Source: Streptomyces inhibens (GTDB lineage Bacteria > Actinomycetota > Actinomycetes > Streptomycetales > Streptomycetaceae). Taken from it: 51,838 nt of DNA. Each line of letters starts with the position of its first letter. Position 1 is the first letter of the stretch. The stretch spans positions 1 to 51,838 of the forward strand of contig NZ_QUAC01000095.1 in the NCBI RefSeq assembly GCF_003389455.1, given 5' to 3'. The notes under the pieces are model-generated. The model did no database searches. It was not told where the DNA came from and was given only the letters and a program-made list of their open reading frames with translations. The position numbers and the translations under genes are program-made. This document shows, in pieces, positions 15,902 through 24,660 of this stretch.

Positions 15902-18103
15902 ATGCCTAAGAAGCGCGATGGCGGAGGTCTGTCCAAGACGCAGCAGGCCGCCAAGTTCCTCGGTGTCAGCGTCCTGGCCGGAGCGGTGCTTGCCGGCCTC
16001 GCGCTCCCGGCGGCCGGGGCGCTCGGCCTGACGGCCAAGGGGTCGGTCGAGGGCTTCGACGACATCCCGGCGAACCTCAAGACGCCGCCGCTCAGCCAGC
16101 GGACCACCATTCTGGACGCCGACGGCGGCGAGATCGCCAAGACCTACTCCCGCGACCGCACGGTCATCGGCCTCAAGGACATGTCGCCGTACATCCAGAA
16201 GGCGATCGTCGCGATCGAGGACGCGCGCTTCTACGAGCACGGCGCCATCGATATGAAGGGCATCCTGCGCGCGCTCAACAAGAACGCGCAGACAGGCGGC
16301 GTCTCCGAGGGCGCCTCGACGCTGACCCAGCAGTATGTGAAGAACGTCTTCATCGAGGAGGCGGGCGACAACGCGGACAAGGTTGCGCAGGCCACCCAGC
16401 AGACGATCGGCCGCAAGGTCAAAGAGCTCAAGTACGCGATCCAGATCGAGAAGGAGCTCGGCAAGCGCAAGATCTTGCAGAACTACCTCAACATCACGTT
16501 CTTCGGGCAGCAGGCCTACGGCATCGAGGCGGCCGCCCAGCGCTACTTCAGCAAGCACGCCAAGGACCTGAGCTTGGAGGAGTCGGCCCTGCTGGCCGGC
16601 ATCGTCCAGTCGCCGAGCCGCTACGACCCGGTCAACGACCCGCAGGAAGCCACCCGGCGGCGCAACACCGTCCTTCAGCGGATGGCCGATCTCAAGGACA
16701 TCACCCAGGAGCAGGCCGACGCCGCCGCCAAGAAGCCGATCAAGCTCGCGGTCAGCCGCCCCAAGAACGGCTGCATCACCGCCACCAACGGCGCCGGCTT
16801 CTTCTGTGACTACATCCGCAAGGTCTTTCTCAACGACAAGGCTTTCGGAAAGAACCGGAAAGTCCGCTTGCAGCGCTGGAACGAGGGCGGCATGACCATC
16901 CGCACCACCCTCGACCCGCAGACCCAGAAGTCGATCCAGGCGTCGATCAGCGATCACGTCTACGACGACGACCCGGTCGCCAGCGCCGCCACCATCGTCG
17001 AACCGGGCACCGGCAAGATCCTCGGCATGGGCCAGTCGCGCCCGTACGGCTTCCGCGAGAACCAGACCGTGATCAACCTCTCGGTGGACCACGACATGGG
17101 CGGTGGCGCCGGATACCAGCCCGGATCGACCTTCAAGCCGGTGATCGCGGCGGCCGCCCTCGAACAGGGGACGAGCCCGGAGCAGGAGTACCCCTCGCCG
17201 TACCGGATGCCGTATCCGAGCCCCGTCCAGACCTGCGACGGCGAGTGGCAGGGCACGGACACCACCAAGAACGAGAACAAGGAAGAGGTCGGCCCGTACG
17301 CCATGAAGGAGGCGACCGCGAAGTCGGTCAACACCTACTTCGTGCAGCTGATCAGCGATATGGGCATCTGCCCCGCGGTCAAGATGGCCCAGAAGATGGG
17401 CATCGAGCGGGCCGACGGCAAGCCGTTGCAGCAAGTTCCGTCGATGACGCTCGGCGTGCAGGAGATGTCACCGCTGACGATGGCGACCGGTTACGCCGCC
17501 TTCGCCAACGGCGGCCAGTACTGCTCTCCCGTCGCCATCGAGTCGATCACCGACGCGCGGGGCCGGGCGATGAAGGTCCCGCAGACCAGCTGCCACAGCG
17601 CGATGTCCAAGAAGACCGCGGACACGATCAACACCCTCCTCAAGGGCGTCGTCGAGGACGGCACCGGCAAGGAGGCCGGCCTCAAGGGCCGCGACAGCGC
17701 CGGCAAGACCGGCACCAGCGACAGCCGCTACGCCGCCTGGTTCGTCGGCTACACCCCGAACGCGGCCGGCGCGGTCTGGGTCGGCGACCCGCAGCACAAG
17801 CGCAAGATGTACAACATCACCATCGGCGGCGTCCCGCACGACAAGGTCTACGGCGCCGACACCCCCGGCCCCATCTGGCGCGATGCGATGACCGGCGCCC
17901 TGGCCAACCGGCCCGCGCCCGCCCTGCCCACCGTCCCGATCGACGACCCCGCCAAGGACACGGAAAAGAACCAGGGCGACGACGGCGACAAGGGCGGCAA
18001 GCACAAGCCCGGCCGCGGCGGCCACGGCGGCGACAACAAGCCGGGCGGCGGCTGGCACATTCCGGGCTGGCCCGACGTACTGGGCGGCGGCAACGGCGGC
18101 TGA
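15902..18103 (+). CDS. Class A penicillin-binding protein (transglycosylase/transpeptidase)
   Basis: A 733-residue bifunctional peptidoglycan synthase. After a short cytoplasmic lead comes one membrane anchor (residues ~18-42). The GT51 glycosyltransferase domain shows Glu106 in IEDARFYEHG and the GASTLTQQYVKN motif (138-148). The transpeptidase domain has Ser409-x-x-Lys412 (PGSTFKP), Ser475-Val-Asn477 (KSVNTYF) and Lys602-Thr-Gly604 (AGKTGTS). The C-terminal ~60 residues are a Gly/Lys/Asp-rich tail (DDGDKGGKHKPGRGGHGG). The gene lies next to wblA as in other Streptomyces. It is followed by a strong hairpin. Confidence 0.93.
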   Translation: MPKKRDGGGLSKTQQAAKFLGVSVLAGAVLAGLALPAAGALGLTAKGSVEGFDDIPANLKTPPLSQRTTILDADGGEIAKTYSRDRTVIGLKDMSPYIQKAIVAIEDARFYEHGAIDMKGILRALNKNAQTGGVSEGASTLTQQYVKNVFIEEAGDNADKVAQATQQTIGRKVKELKYAIQIEKELGKRKILQNYLNITFFGQQAYGIEAAAQRYFSKHAKDLSLEESALLAGIVQSPSRYDPVNDPQEATRRRNTVLQRMADLKDITQEQADAAAKKPIKLAVSRPKNGCITATNGAGFFCDYIRKVFLNDKAFGKNRKVRLQRWNEGGMTIRTTLDPQTQKSIQASISDHVYDDDPVASAATIVEPGTGKILGMGQSRPYGFRENQTVINLSVDHDMGGGAGYQPGSTFKPVIAAAALEQGTSPEQEYPSPYRMPYPSPVQTCDGEWQGTDTTKNENKEEVGPYAMKEATAKSVNTYFVQLISDMGICPAVKMAQKMGIERADGKPLQQVPSMTLGVQEMSPLTMATGYAAFANGGQYCSPVAIESITDARGRAMKVPQTSCHSAMSKKTADTINTLLKGVVEDGTGKEAGLKGRDSAGKTGTSDSRYAAWFVGYTPNAAGAVWVGDPQHKRKMYNITIGGVPHDKVYGADTPGPIWRDAMTGALANRPAPALPTVPIDDPAKDTEKNQGDDGDKGGKHKPGRGGHGGDNKPGGGWHIPGWPDVLGGGNGG

Positions 18104-18148
18104 TAACCCGCTGGTTGGCCCGTACGAGCCCATAGCGCACGAACAAGC

Positions 18149-18180
18149 AGGGGCGCCCCCACACCACCGGGGGCGCCCCT
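18149..18180. terminator. PBP gene terminator
   Basis: Perfect 12-bp stem (18149-18160 with 18169-18180) and an 8-nt loop, between the convergent PBP and yqeY genes. Confidence 0.8.
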
Positions 18181-18219
18181 CACCTTTCCCTGACGTCCCT
18201 CAAGACGTCATCCGACTGA

Positions 18220-18684
18220 TCAGACGGCCAACAGCTTCTTCACCACCGCGGCCACCCGGCCGCCCTCGGCCCGGCCCGCCACCTTCGGGTTGACGATCTT
18301 CATGACGGCGCCCATCGCCCGCGGCCCCTCGGCGCCGGCACCCTTGGCCTCTGCCACGGCCGCCGCGACCAGCTGCTCCAGCTCGTCGTCGGTCAGCTGC
18401 TTGGGCAGATACTCCGCGAGCACCTCACCCTCGGCGCGCTCCCGCTCGGCCTGCGCGGCGCGGCCGCCCTTCTCGAAGGCGTCAGCGGCCTCGCGGCGCT
18501 TCTTCGCCTCCCGCGTGATGATCTTCTCGACCTCGCCGTCGGACAGCTCGCGCGCCTCGGTGCCCGCGACCTCCTCCTTCTGGATCGCGGTCAGCGTGAG
18601 ACGAAGGGTGGAGGAACGCAGCTCGTCGCGCGCCTTGATCGCGATGGTGAGGTCGTCCTTCAGCTTGGACTTGAGCGTGGTCAT
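18220..18684 (-). CDS. GatB/YqeY-domain protein
   Basis: A 154-residue YqeY-like protein. MTTLKSKLKDDLTIAIKARDELRSSTLRLTLTAIQKEEV is the family's helical start, and EYLPKQLTDDELEQLVAAAVAEAKGAGAEGPRAMGAVMKIVNPKVAGRAEGGRVAAVVKKLL matches the GatB C-terminal-like tail domain thought to contact tRNA. Its cellular role is not established. ATG 18684 is preferred because the longer frame from 18714 adds ten residues without family resemblance. It is divergent from the metallophosphoesterase. Confidence 0.9.
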   Translation of the reverse strand: MTTLKSKLKDDLTIAIKARDELRSSTLRLTLTAIQKEEVAGTEARELSDGEVEKIITREAKKRREAADAFEKGGRAAQAERERAEGEVLAEYLPKQLTDDELEQLVAAAVAEAKGAGAEGPRAMGAVMKIVNPKVAGRAEGGRVAAVVKKLLAV

Positions 18685-18803
18685 GCCGTCGAGTATGCCC
18701 CCACCCACCGACAATCGCCGCGCCTTTTCCCCCCACGCCCCGCCGCGCCCGCCGCCCGCCCTCCCGCTGCAGCCACCCCCGCCACTCTGCGACGATGGGA
18801 ACC

Positions 18804-19730
18804 ATGCGCGCGCGATACGGAGTACCTCTGACCCTGACCGCAGTCGGCGCGGCCGGCCTGGCCTACGCCGCCGGCTTCGAAGTCCGCTCGTTCCGCCTCC
18901 GGCGCGTCACCGTGCCCGTACTGCCCCGCGGCATGCGGCCGTTGCGCGTCCTGCAGGTCTCCGACATCCACATGGTCAGCGGCCAGCGCAAGAAGCAGCG
19001 CTGGCTCCAGTCGCTCGCCGGACTGCGCCCCGACTTCGTCATCAACACGGGCGACAACCTCTCCGACCCCGAAGGCGTCCCCGAGACGCTGGACGCGCTC
19101 GGCCCGCTGATGGAGTTCCCCGGCGCGTACGTCTTCGGCTCCAACGACTACTACGGCCCCAAGCTGCGCAACCCCGCGCGCTATCTGATCGAACGCGCCC
19201 AGGGCCGGCACGGCCTCAACGGCAACGCGCCCGTCGTGGGCGCCGTCCACAACCCGTGGGAAGACCTGCGCGACGCCTTCGACACGGCCGGCTGGGTCGG
19301 CCTGTCCAATTCCCGCGGCCGCCTCAAGCTGGACGGCATCGAGATCGCCCTGACCGGCCTGGACGACCCGCACATCAAGCGCGACCGCTACGCCGAGGTG
19401 GCCGGCGGCCCGGAATCCGGCGCCGATCTCTCCCTGGCCGTGGTGCACGCCCCCTACCTGCGCACCCTGGACGCCTTCACCGCCGACGGCTATCCGCTGA
19501 TCCTGGCCGGCCACACCCACGGCGGCCAGCTCTGCATCCCCTTCTACGGCGCCCTGGTCACCAACTGCGACATCGACACCGACCGCGTCAAGGGCCTGTC
19601 CACCCACACCGCCGGCGCCCACACCTCCTACCTCCACGTCTCCGCAGGCTGCGGCACCAACCGCTACACCCCGGTCCGCTTCGCCTGCCCCCCGGAGGCG
19701 ACACTGCTGACACTTACGGCGCGGGGCTGA
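18804..19730 (+). CDS. Calcineurin-like metallophosphoesterase
   Basis: A 308-residue protein with an N-terminal hydrophobic segment (TLTAVGAAGLAYAAG) that may anchor it to the membrane. Metallophosphoesterase motifs appear in order: SDIHMV (D-x-H), NTGDN, GSNDYY in the place of GNH-D, and AGHTHGGQLCIP at the end. The arrangement is that of YaeI/YkuE-type phosphodiesterases. The substrate is unknown. Starts at 18795 (MGTM) and 18804 (MRARYG) are both possible; no clear ribosome-binding site decides, so a leaderless start is likely. Confidence 0.9.
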   Translation: MRARYGVPLTLTAVGAAGLAYAAGFEVRSFRLRRVTVPVLPRGMRPLRVLQVSDIHMVSGQRKKQRWLQSLAGLRPDFVINTGDNLSDPEGVPETLDALGPLMEFPGAYVFGSNDYYGPKLRNPARYLIERAQGRHGLNGNAPVVGAVHNPWEDLRDAFDTAGWVGLSNSRGRLKLDGIEIALTGLDDPHIKRDRYAEVAGGPESGADLSLAVVHAPYLRTLDAFTADGYPLILAGHTHGGQLCIPFYGALVTNCDIDTDRVKGLSTHTAGAHTSYLHVSAGCGTNRYTPVRFACPPEATLLTLTARG

Positions 19731-19822
19731 GGCGGGGCTAGGAGCCGACGGGCGGGTGGACCGGCTGAGGCGTAGGGGTCACGCGCGTACGGAGTGATGC
19801 GGCGAGGGATCTCCCAGCCCGG

Positions 19823-19894
19823 GCTCTCCTCCTGGCCCGGGGTCTCCTCCCGGCCCGGGGCCTCCTCTTCTGGCCGGGGCCTCCTCCCTGCCCG
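19823..19894. repeat. About 18-bp GC-rich tandem repeats
   Basis: Four imperfect copies of a CTCCTCC-x-GGCCCGGGG unit between the metallophosphoesterase and Pr6Pr genes. Confidence 0.6.
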
Positions 19895-19969
19895 GGAAGG
19901 CTCGCCTCCCCCCGAGACTCGCCCCGATCGGAGCTCCCCACCCGCCGATCATCCCCCTAACGTGGAGGA

Positions 19970-20707
19970 ATGTCCGACCCCACCCGGACCTCGCAGTCCG
20001 CACGCCACGCCACCGGCCCGGCCGGAGCCGCCGCCCGCACCCCGGCAGCAGCCGTAGCCCCTGCCATCCGCCGCCCCCGAGTGGCCGCCTTCCGCATCCT
20101 GATCACCCTGGCCGCCCTGACCGGCCTCCTCCTGGAAGCCCTCAGCACCCCCGGCGCGGCCCCCGCTCATCTCCTGGCCTCCTTCACCGTGCAGGCCAAC
20201 ATCGCCGTAGCGCTGGTCTCCGTCTGCTCCGCCCACCGCGCCTGGACCGGCCGCAGCCCCGTGAGCCCCCGCATCACGGGCGCACTCCTCTCCTTCCTCA
20301 CCCTCACGGCCCTCCTCCACCACGCCCTCCCGGCCCCCGACTCCACCGCCTTCACGCTGCCCGCCGGCACCGGCCCCATCACCACCGCCCAAGCCATCTC
20401 CCACCAGCTCCTCCACACACTCACCCCCCTCGCCGCCCTCGCCGACTGGCTGCTGTTCACCACCCCCCGCGGCTTCCGCCTGCCCCACGCCTGGCAGTGG
20501 CCGGCCTACCCCCTCCTCTACCTCTCCTTCACCCTCGCCTTCCCCACCACCACAGGCACGCCCTCCCCCACCCTCACCACCGCCCTGACCATCGCCCTGG
20601 CGATCTGCCTCCTCCCCTTGATCACCATCGCGATCGACCAGGTCAGGCCCTCTCCCCGGCTCCACAACAACCGGATTTCGCCTACGGGGATCGGTCCGCT
20701 AAAGTAG
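19970..20707 (+). CDS. Pr6Pr-family membrane protein
   Basis: A 245-residue integral-membrane protein with about six hydrophobic segments. The [19 protein letters not shown] start, the paired [19 protein letters not shown] segment and the [17 protein letters not shown] helix are those of the Pr6Pr/FAR-17a/AIG1-like family, whose function in bacteria is unknown. TAACGT (19958-19963) ends 6 nt before the ATG; the GGAGGA between them abuts the start too closely for a normal Shine-Dalgarno, so a leaderless transcript is likely. The stop is 12 nt before tRNA-Pro, and codons here are extremely C-rich. Confidence 0.8.
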   Translation: MSDPTRTSQSARHATGPAGAAARTPAAAVAPAIRRPRVAAFRILITLAALTGLLLEALSTPGAAPAHLLASFTVQANIAVALVSVCSAHRAWTGRSPVSPRITGALLSFLTLTALLHHALPAPDSTAFTLPAGTGPITTAQAISHQLLHTLTPLAALADWLLFTTPRGFRLPHAWQWPAYPLLYLSFTLAFPTTTGTPSPTLTTALTIALAICLLPLITIAIDQVRPSPRLHNNRISPTGIGPLK

Positions 20708-20719
20708 AGCTCGTTGCTT

Positions 20720-20793
20720 CGGGGTGTAGCGCAGCTTGGCAGCGCGCTTCGTTCGGGACGAAGAGGTCGTGGGTTCAAATCCCGCCACCCCGA
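20720..20793 (+). tRNA. tRNA-Pro(CGG)
   Basis: Complete 74-nt cloverleaf: acceptor CGGGGTG/CACCCCG with discriminator A, D-arm region GTAGCGCAGCTTGGC, anticodon stem CTTCG/CGAAG with loop TTCGGGA giving anticodon CGG, and T-arm GTGGG-TTCAAAT-CCCGC. CCA is not encoded. The 3' part is the integration site of the island to its right. Confidence 0.95.
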
Positions 20794-20805
20794 CTGAAGG
20801 AACAA
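20752..20805 (+). repeat. attL: tRNA-Pro 3' end attachment core
   Basis: The 54 bp from the anticodon loop to 12 bp past the tRNA are identical to 30967-31020 in the same orientation. They mark the left junction of an integrated element. Confidence 0.85.
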
Positions 20806-20810
20806 CAGGT

Positions 20811-20845
20811 CAGGGGCCTGATCCGCTCAGCGGGTCGGGCCCCTG
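20811..20845 (+). terminator. tRNA-Pro terminator
   Basis: A stem of about 16 bp with G-T wobbles and a TCA loop, directly downstream of the tRNA. Confidence 0.75.
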
Positions 20846-21003
20846 ATTCGTTCCTGGAGATCGTTTGGGAGAAATCCGGGAGAAGATCTTGGTCAAGGTC
20901 TCCCAGTGCGCAATCACCGGGAAGGCGTGACGCACGCCTCACGCAACTGACCGCACCTGCGCGTTCGCAAACCCAGCCGCCAACTCGCCTCTGAGGACTG
21001 CTT

Positions 21004-22329
21004 GTGGACGAGGACTTAGCCGCTGAGGCCGCCAACGCCGCAGAGCCGGCGGGGCGCTCCTGCGCGATCTGCGGCACGGCGATGGAGTACTGGCGGCCGC
21101 GCAGCCAGAAGTACTGCTCCGACCCGTGCCGCACCGCGGCCGCCAAGAAGCAGCGGACGGAACGGCCGAAGGGGGACTCGCCGAAGGTGCGCCGCCCCAA
21201 GGCGACACTCACACCGGGTACGCCGCCAGTTCCTGACCCAGCCAGGACCCGCAAGGTCCCTGGAGACCCGCACTGGAATCCCATCCTGGCAGCTGCCGGG
21301 CGCGCCATCGGCGGCGAACCGTGCCGGATCTGCGGGGAGCCCGTGCCGAGGAAGGCCCACTGGGAACACCGGGACCGCCATGTCTGCTCCAGCCGGTGCA
21401 ACGACAACCTCAAGCGCCTCACGAAGACCAGGATCCGGCGCGGTGAGATCGACCTCCTTGCCATACCCGAGCCGGCTGACCGGTCCGCCGCCAAGTCCGA
21501 GCAGCGCGCTCAGCTCAGCCAGGAGCGGGCGCCACAGGTCTTTCGTACGCGGGAAGCGGACGCCGACTTCCCGTACGAGTTTCGCGGGCTCGGCCCCATA
21601 TCCGGCGACATCGTCGAGCGGAACGGGTCAGTCACCGCTTACGCCACTGCCGCCAGTCTGGCAGCCGACCACATCGTCGCTCTCGTACGAAACCACTCGG
21701 ACGGCGACGAGGAGCCCATGATCGCGCTGCATGAGCAGAGCGGTTCCTGTCTCGCCTATACCGACAGCGTGGTGTGGTGGGGCGGAGCGGCTGACCACCG
21801 GGACCGGCTGCATCTGGGGCAGCGGTTCCGAGGCATCGACGGCAACAGCTGGATCTGGCAGAACGAAGCGATCCGTGATCTGGACTCCGAGGGCCGGAAG
21901 TACACGTGGGAGGCGTACGTCTGTCTCGCCGAGACGACCACGCCCATTCTCTGGACTCCGGCCTACTCGGCTCGCTCCGCCAAGCAGCTGCGCATCAGAC
22001 GTGCCCGCAACAGCTACCAGGCCCGCATGCGGGAGCGAGGAGTGCTCAACGCGGCGGCGGACGGCGTCGACCCGTACGAGATCTACGAACGCGACCAGTG
22101 GATCTGCCAGTTGTGCCATCAGACCATCGATTCGGCCGTGCAGTGGCCCGATTTGAGGTCCGCCACTCTCGATCACATCAAGCCGGTCACGCTGGGAGGT
22201 GCACACACAGTCGTGAACCTCCAAGCCGCCCACTGGGTCTGCAACGTCCGCAAGGGGGATGCCTGGGGGCCAGGCGCGCAACAGGGCAGCGCAACGGGAA
22301 CACCCTTTCAGGTGAGGGAAGTTGACTGA
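21004..22329 (+). CDS. Zinc-finger HNH endonuclease
   Basis: A 441-residue predicted nuclease. The N-terminus carries two similar treble-clef-like fingers: Cys20/Cys23/Cys38/Cys42 (CAICG...KYCSDPC) and Cys107/Cys110/Cys128/Cys132 (CRICGEPVPRKAHWEHRDRHVCSSRC). A central region of about 200 residues (DFPYEFRGLGPISGDIVERNGSVTAY...) is unrecognised. The HNH domain is at the C-terminus: WICQLC, then DHIKPVTLGG with His391, Asn405 and His410, then WVCNVRKGD completing a Cys4 zinc site. GTG 21004 follows a GAGGAC element. It is the first of three collinear plus-strand genes ending at the hairpin at 24050, and it may act with the DUF488 and C-x4-C-x-GH proteins. Confidence 0.85.
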   Translation: MDEDLAAEAANAAEPAGRSCAICGTAMEYWRPRSQKYCSDPCRTAAAKKQRTERPKGDSPKVRRPKATLTPGTPPVPDPARTRKVPGDPHWNPILAAAGRAIGGEPCRICGEPVPRKAHWEHRDRHVCSSRCNDNLKRLTKTRIRRGEIDLLAIPEPADRSAAKSEQRAQLSQERAPQVFRTREADADFPYEFRGLGPISGDIVERNGSVTAYATAASLAADHIVALVRNHSDGDEEPMIALHEQSGSCLAYTDSVVWWGGAADHRDRLHLGQRFRGIDGNSWIWQNEAIRDLDSEGRKYTWEAYVCLAETTTPILWTPAYSARSAKQLRIRRARNSYQARMRERGVLNAAADGVDPYEIYERDQWICQLCHQTIDSAVQWPDLRSATLDHIKPVTLGGAHTVVNLQAAHWVCNVRKGDAWGPGAQQGSATGTPFQVREVD

Positions 22330-22412
22330 TCAGTAGAGTTGCCAGAGCCTCGTTCCATTCGAGGCAACGGCGCCTGGAAATTGCTTCTCAAAGGAAGTGA
22401 GGATCACGGCTC

Positions 22413-23105
22413 ATGTCGAGTCATCCACCCGCGAACCCTCGTGACCACGCTCGTGCGCACGCGCTGGCCCGCCGCGTACGCGCGCTGCGGGAGGAACACG
22501 GCTGGTCGCGTGAACGACTCGCCAAGGAAGCTGGTGTCGGGACCGGTACGCTCGCTCGGCTGGAGAGCGAGGGAGCAATCCAGCCAGGTTTCTTTACTGT
22601 AGGAGTGCTGGCCGAGGCACTGGGTGTCTCCCTCGATGCCTTGTTCCACGAGTCCACGTCGAAGTGCGTACCTGGGCTGTGGTCCGCCGGGTACGAGGGG
22701 CGCGACATCGACTCGTTCGTCGCTTCGCTGCTGGAGTCCCGTATCGACGTCGTGGCCGATGTGCGGCTCACGCCGATCAGCCGTAAGCCGGGCTTCAGCA
22801 AGACCCGCCTCGGGCTGGCGCTCGCCGAGGCCAGCATCGCCTATGACCACCTTCGCAGCCTGGGGAATCCCAAGGACAATCGGGCTCCGTTCTGGGACGG
22901 TCGCGTCGTCGAGGGGCGGGCACGGTTTCGGAGCGTGCTGCGTTCCGACGAGGCCCGATCGGATCTCGACCGTCTCGCCGAGCACGCCGGCCGGTCTCGG
23001 GTAGCGGTGCTGTGCTTCGAGCGGGACGAGGAGCGCTGCCATCGCCAAGTGGTCCTGGAGGCCGTCCGGAAGCGGCTCTCTGTGCCAGTGACGCCCCTGG
23101 CCTGA
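22413..23105 (+). CDS. XRE helix-turn-helix fused to DUF488
   Basis: A 230-residue fusion. Residues ~17-76 form an XRE-type HTH (RRVRALREEHGWSRERLAKEAGVGTGTLARLESEG...). Residues ~88-225 are a DUF488 domain with GLWSAGYEGRDIDSFVASLLESRIDVVADVR and the signature CFERDEERCHR (Cys201, Glu203, Cys209, His210, Arg211). DUF488 has no settled biochemical function to my knowledge. The fusion suggests DNA-targeted or self-regulated action. ATG 22413 is preceded by AAGGAAGTGAGG; the gene starts 83 bp after the HNH gene on the same strand. Confidence 0.88.
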   Translation: MSSHPPANPRDHARAHALARRVRALREEHGWSRERLAKEAGVGTGTLARLESEGAIQPGFFTVGVLAEALGVSLDALFHESTSKCVPGLWSAGYEGRDIDSFVASLLESRIDVVADVRLTPISRKPGFSKTRLGLALAEASIAYDHLRSLGNPKDNRAPFWDGRVVEGRARFRSVLRSDEARSDLDRLAEHAGRSRVAVLCFERDEERCHRQVVLEAVRKRLSVPVTPLA

Positions 23106-23207
23106 CCTCGTCGCTCAAGGCAGTAGGCGCCCTTGCCCGGGTCAATTGGCTCCCCTCCAATCGGTTGGGTCCGAGTCTGATCAGGACGATCAGCCAGGGG
23201 GGCTGTC

Positions 23208-24035
23208 ATGGGGGACGCCATGGCTCAGGCGTGGCAACGGGGACGGATCATGATCACGGTCAAGACGTATCCGGAACTGTCCATGAAGTACCGCGAGACC
23301 AGCTGCGTAGCCGGCATCCGTCTGGACCGCGGAAGACCGCACCACGTGCGCCTCTTCCCCGTCCCGTTCCGGCTGCTTGCAGGGGGCAGCCAGTTCGCGA
23401 AGTATGCGATCGTCGAGGTCGACGTCCGGCGGCACAGCCGAGACCGGCGGCCGGAGAGCCTCCGGCCCAACCTCGACACCCTTGAAGTCGTGGGCCAGGT
23501 CCCGTCCTCCAACGGGTGGAAGCAGCGCTACACATACATAGAGCCGCTCGTTGCGCCGTCCCTGTGCGCAATCAAACGGGATCAGGAGGAACGGGACACC
23601 TCCTTGGGCATCTTCCGCCCCGCCGAGGTCACGGACTTCCGCCTGGCTCCGGCCGAGCCCTGGCCAGCCTCCAAGGCTGCCCTCACCGACCAGTTGGACC
23701 TGTTCGACCAGGATCTCCGACGCCTTGAGTGGGTGCCGCTGGAGTTCCGGTACCGCTTCCGCTGCGCGGACAAGCAGTGCACCGGTCATGACATGGCGCT
23801 CAAGGACTGGGAGGCGGGAGAGTCCTATCGCAAGTTCCTGCGGAGGTACGGCGAGCACGCTCTCCGCGAAAAGCTACGAGAGCGCTGGTACGAGCAGATG
23901 TTCACCGCCGATCGTGCGGTCCATTGCTTCGTCGGCAACATCGCGGCGCACCCCAAGACCTTCATGCTGCTGGGGCTGTTCTACCCGCGACGCGACGTCG
24001 TCGAGTGCGTACAGGCAGAGCTCTTTTCGCTGTGA
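23208..24035 (+). CDS. Uncharacterised protein with C-x4-C-x-GH motif
   Basis: A 275-residue protein I cannot assign to a named family. The N-terminal part, MITVKTYPELSMKYRETSCVAGIRLD...HHVRLFPVPFRLL, looks like a small beta-rich nucleic-acid-binding fold. The middle is variable with an acidic LDLFDQDL stretch. The C-terminal third has FRYRFRCADKQCTGHDMALKDWEAGESYRKF, with Cys186, Cys191 and His194 likely binding metal and an invariant-looking Asp200-Trp-Glu202. The start may be ATG 23208 (AGGGGGG upstream) or ATG 23250 (GGGGACGG upstream). It is the last gene of the HNH-DUF488 cassette and is followed by a strong hairpin. Confidence 0.8.
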   Translation: MGDAMAQAWQRGRIMITVKTYPELSMKYRETSCVAGIRLDRGRPHHVRLFPVPFRLLAGGSQFAKYAIVEVDVRRHSRDRRPESLRPNLDTLEVVGQVPSSNGWKQRYTYIEPLVAPSLCAIKRDQEERDTSLGIFRPAEVTDFRLAPAEPWPASKAALTDQLDLFDQDLRRLEWVPLEFRYRFRCADKQCTGHDMALKDWEAGESYRKFLRRYGEHALREKLRERWYEQMFTADRAVHCFVGNIAAHPKTFMLLGLFYPRRDVVECVQAELFSL

Positions 24036-24049
24036 TGGCGGCGTGCAGG

Positions 24050-24082
24050 GCGGTCCCCGGCGCGCCTCGCGCCAGGGACCGC
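24050..24082. terminator. Hairpin closing the HNH-DUF488 cassette
   Basis: Stem of 8 + 6 bp with one C-A mismatch and a 3-nt loop (24050-24064 with 24068-24082), between the cassette and the convergent integrase remnant. Confidence 0.8.
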
Positions 24083-24090
24083 ATGACTCC

Positions 24091-24660
24091 TCACCCGCCT
24101 CGTCGCCGTGTGAGGAGCAGCCGGTCGAGTACCGCAACCGGAGACCTCGGTGACATCACGCGGCGGGCGTCGAGAGCTGCCTCCCACTGCTCGGTGAAAC
24201 CGAGCATGAGACGCCTGCGCATGCCGGGGGTGACGTGGGCGTAGCGCGCGGAGACAGAGCCGTCGAGGTGACCCATGCGTTCGTCCATGAGCACCTTCTC
24301 GGTGCCCAGGTTCTCCATCATCGTGCGGTGGGTGTGGCGGAGGCCGTGGGGCGTGAGGCCCTTGGCTATCGGGAGCCAGCAGGCGTCTGCCCGCTCGCCG
24401 GCGTTACGGCCCTGTGCCGGGACGCCGGGCCACGGCTCGCCGAGCACCGGCACGGGACGGGCCTCCTGCGGCGCCTTCTTCGGGTACCAGCCGGAGGCCG
24501 CAGGGGTGAACAGCCAGGTCGCATAACCGTTCCTGCGCCAGTGGGCGGCGTGCCCCGACACTGCACCGCCCCGCACGAACCCGAGGTCGACGATGGCCTT
24601 CTCGACCCGCACCCGCGCAGCCTCCTTGGGCGGGCAGCGCAGCAGCTCGCCGGTGTCGAG
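24091..24660 (-). pseudogene. Tyrosine integrase, C-terminal fragment
   Basis: The catalytic end of a phage-type integrase. It has GLTPHGLRHTHRTMMENLGTEKVLMDERMGHLDGSVSARYAHVTPGMRRR, giving the H-x-x-R box, the GH pair and the nucleophilic Tyr. The N-terminal DNA-binding half and the first catalytic Arg are absent. Upstream it retains ARVRVEKAIVDLGFVRGG, which resembles the last helix and hinge of a LacI-type HTH, a feature I recall from some Streptomyces integrases. Farther upstream (about 24,660) the frame runs into unrelated permease sequence in another phase. It is presumably the integrase that once used the tRNA-Pro site, now dead. Confidence 0.8.

Noticed and set aside
15746..17434. Long minus-strand open frame opposite the penicillin-binding protein
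   Set aside because: Antisense shadow typical of high-GC coding DNA; the sense frame has all catalytic motifs.
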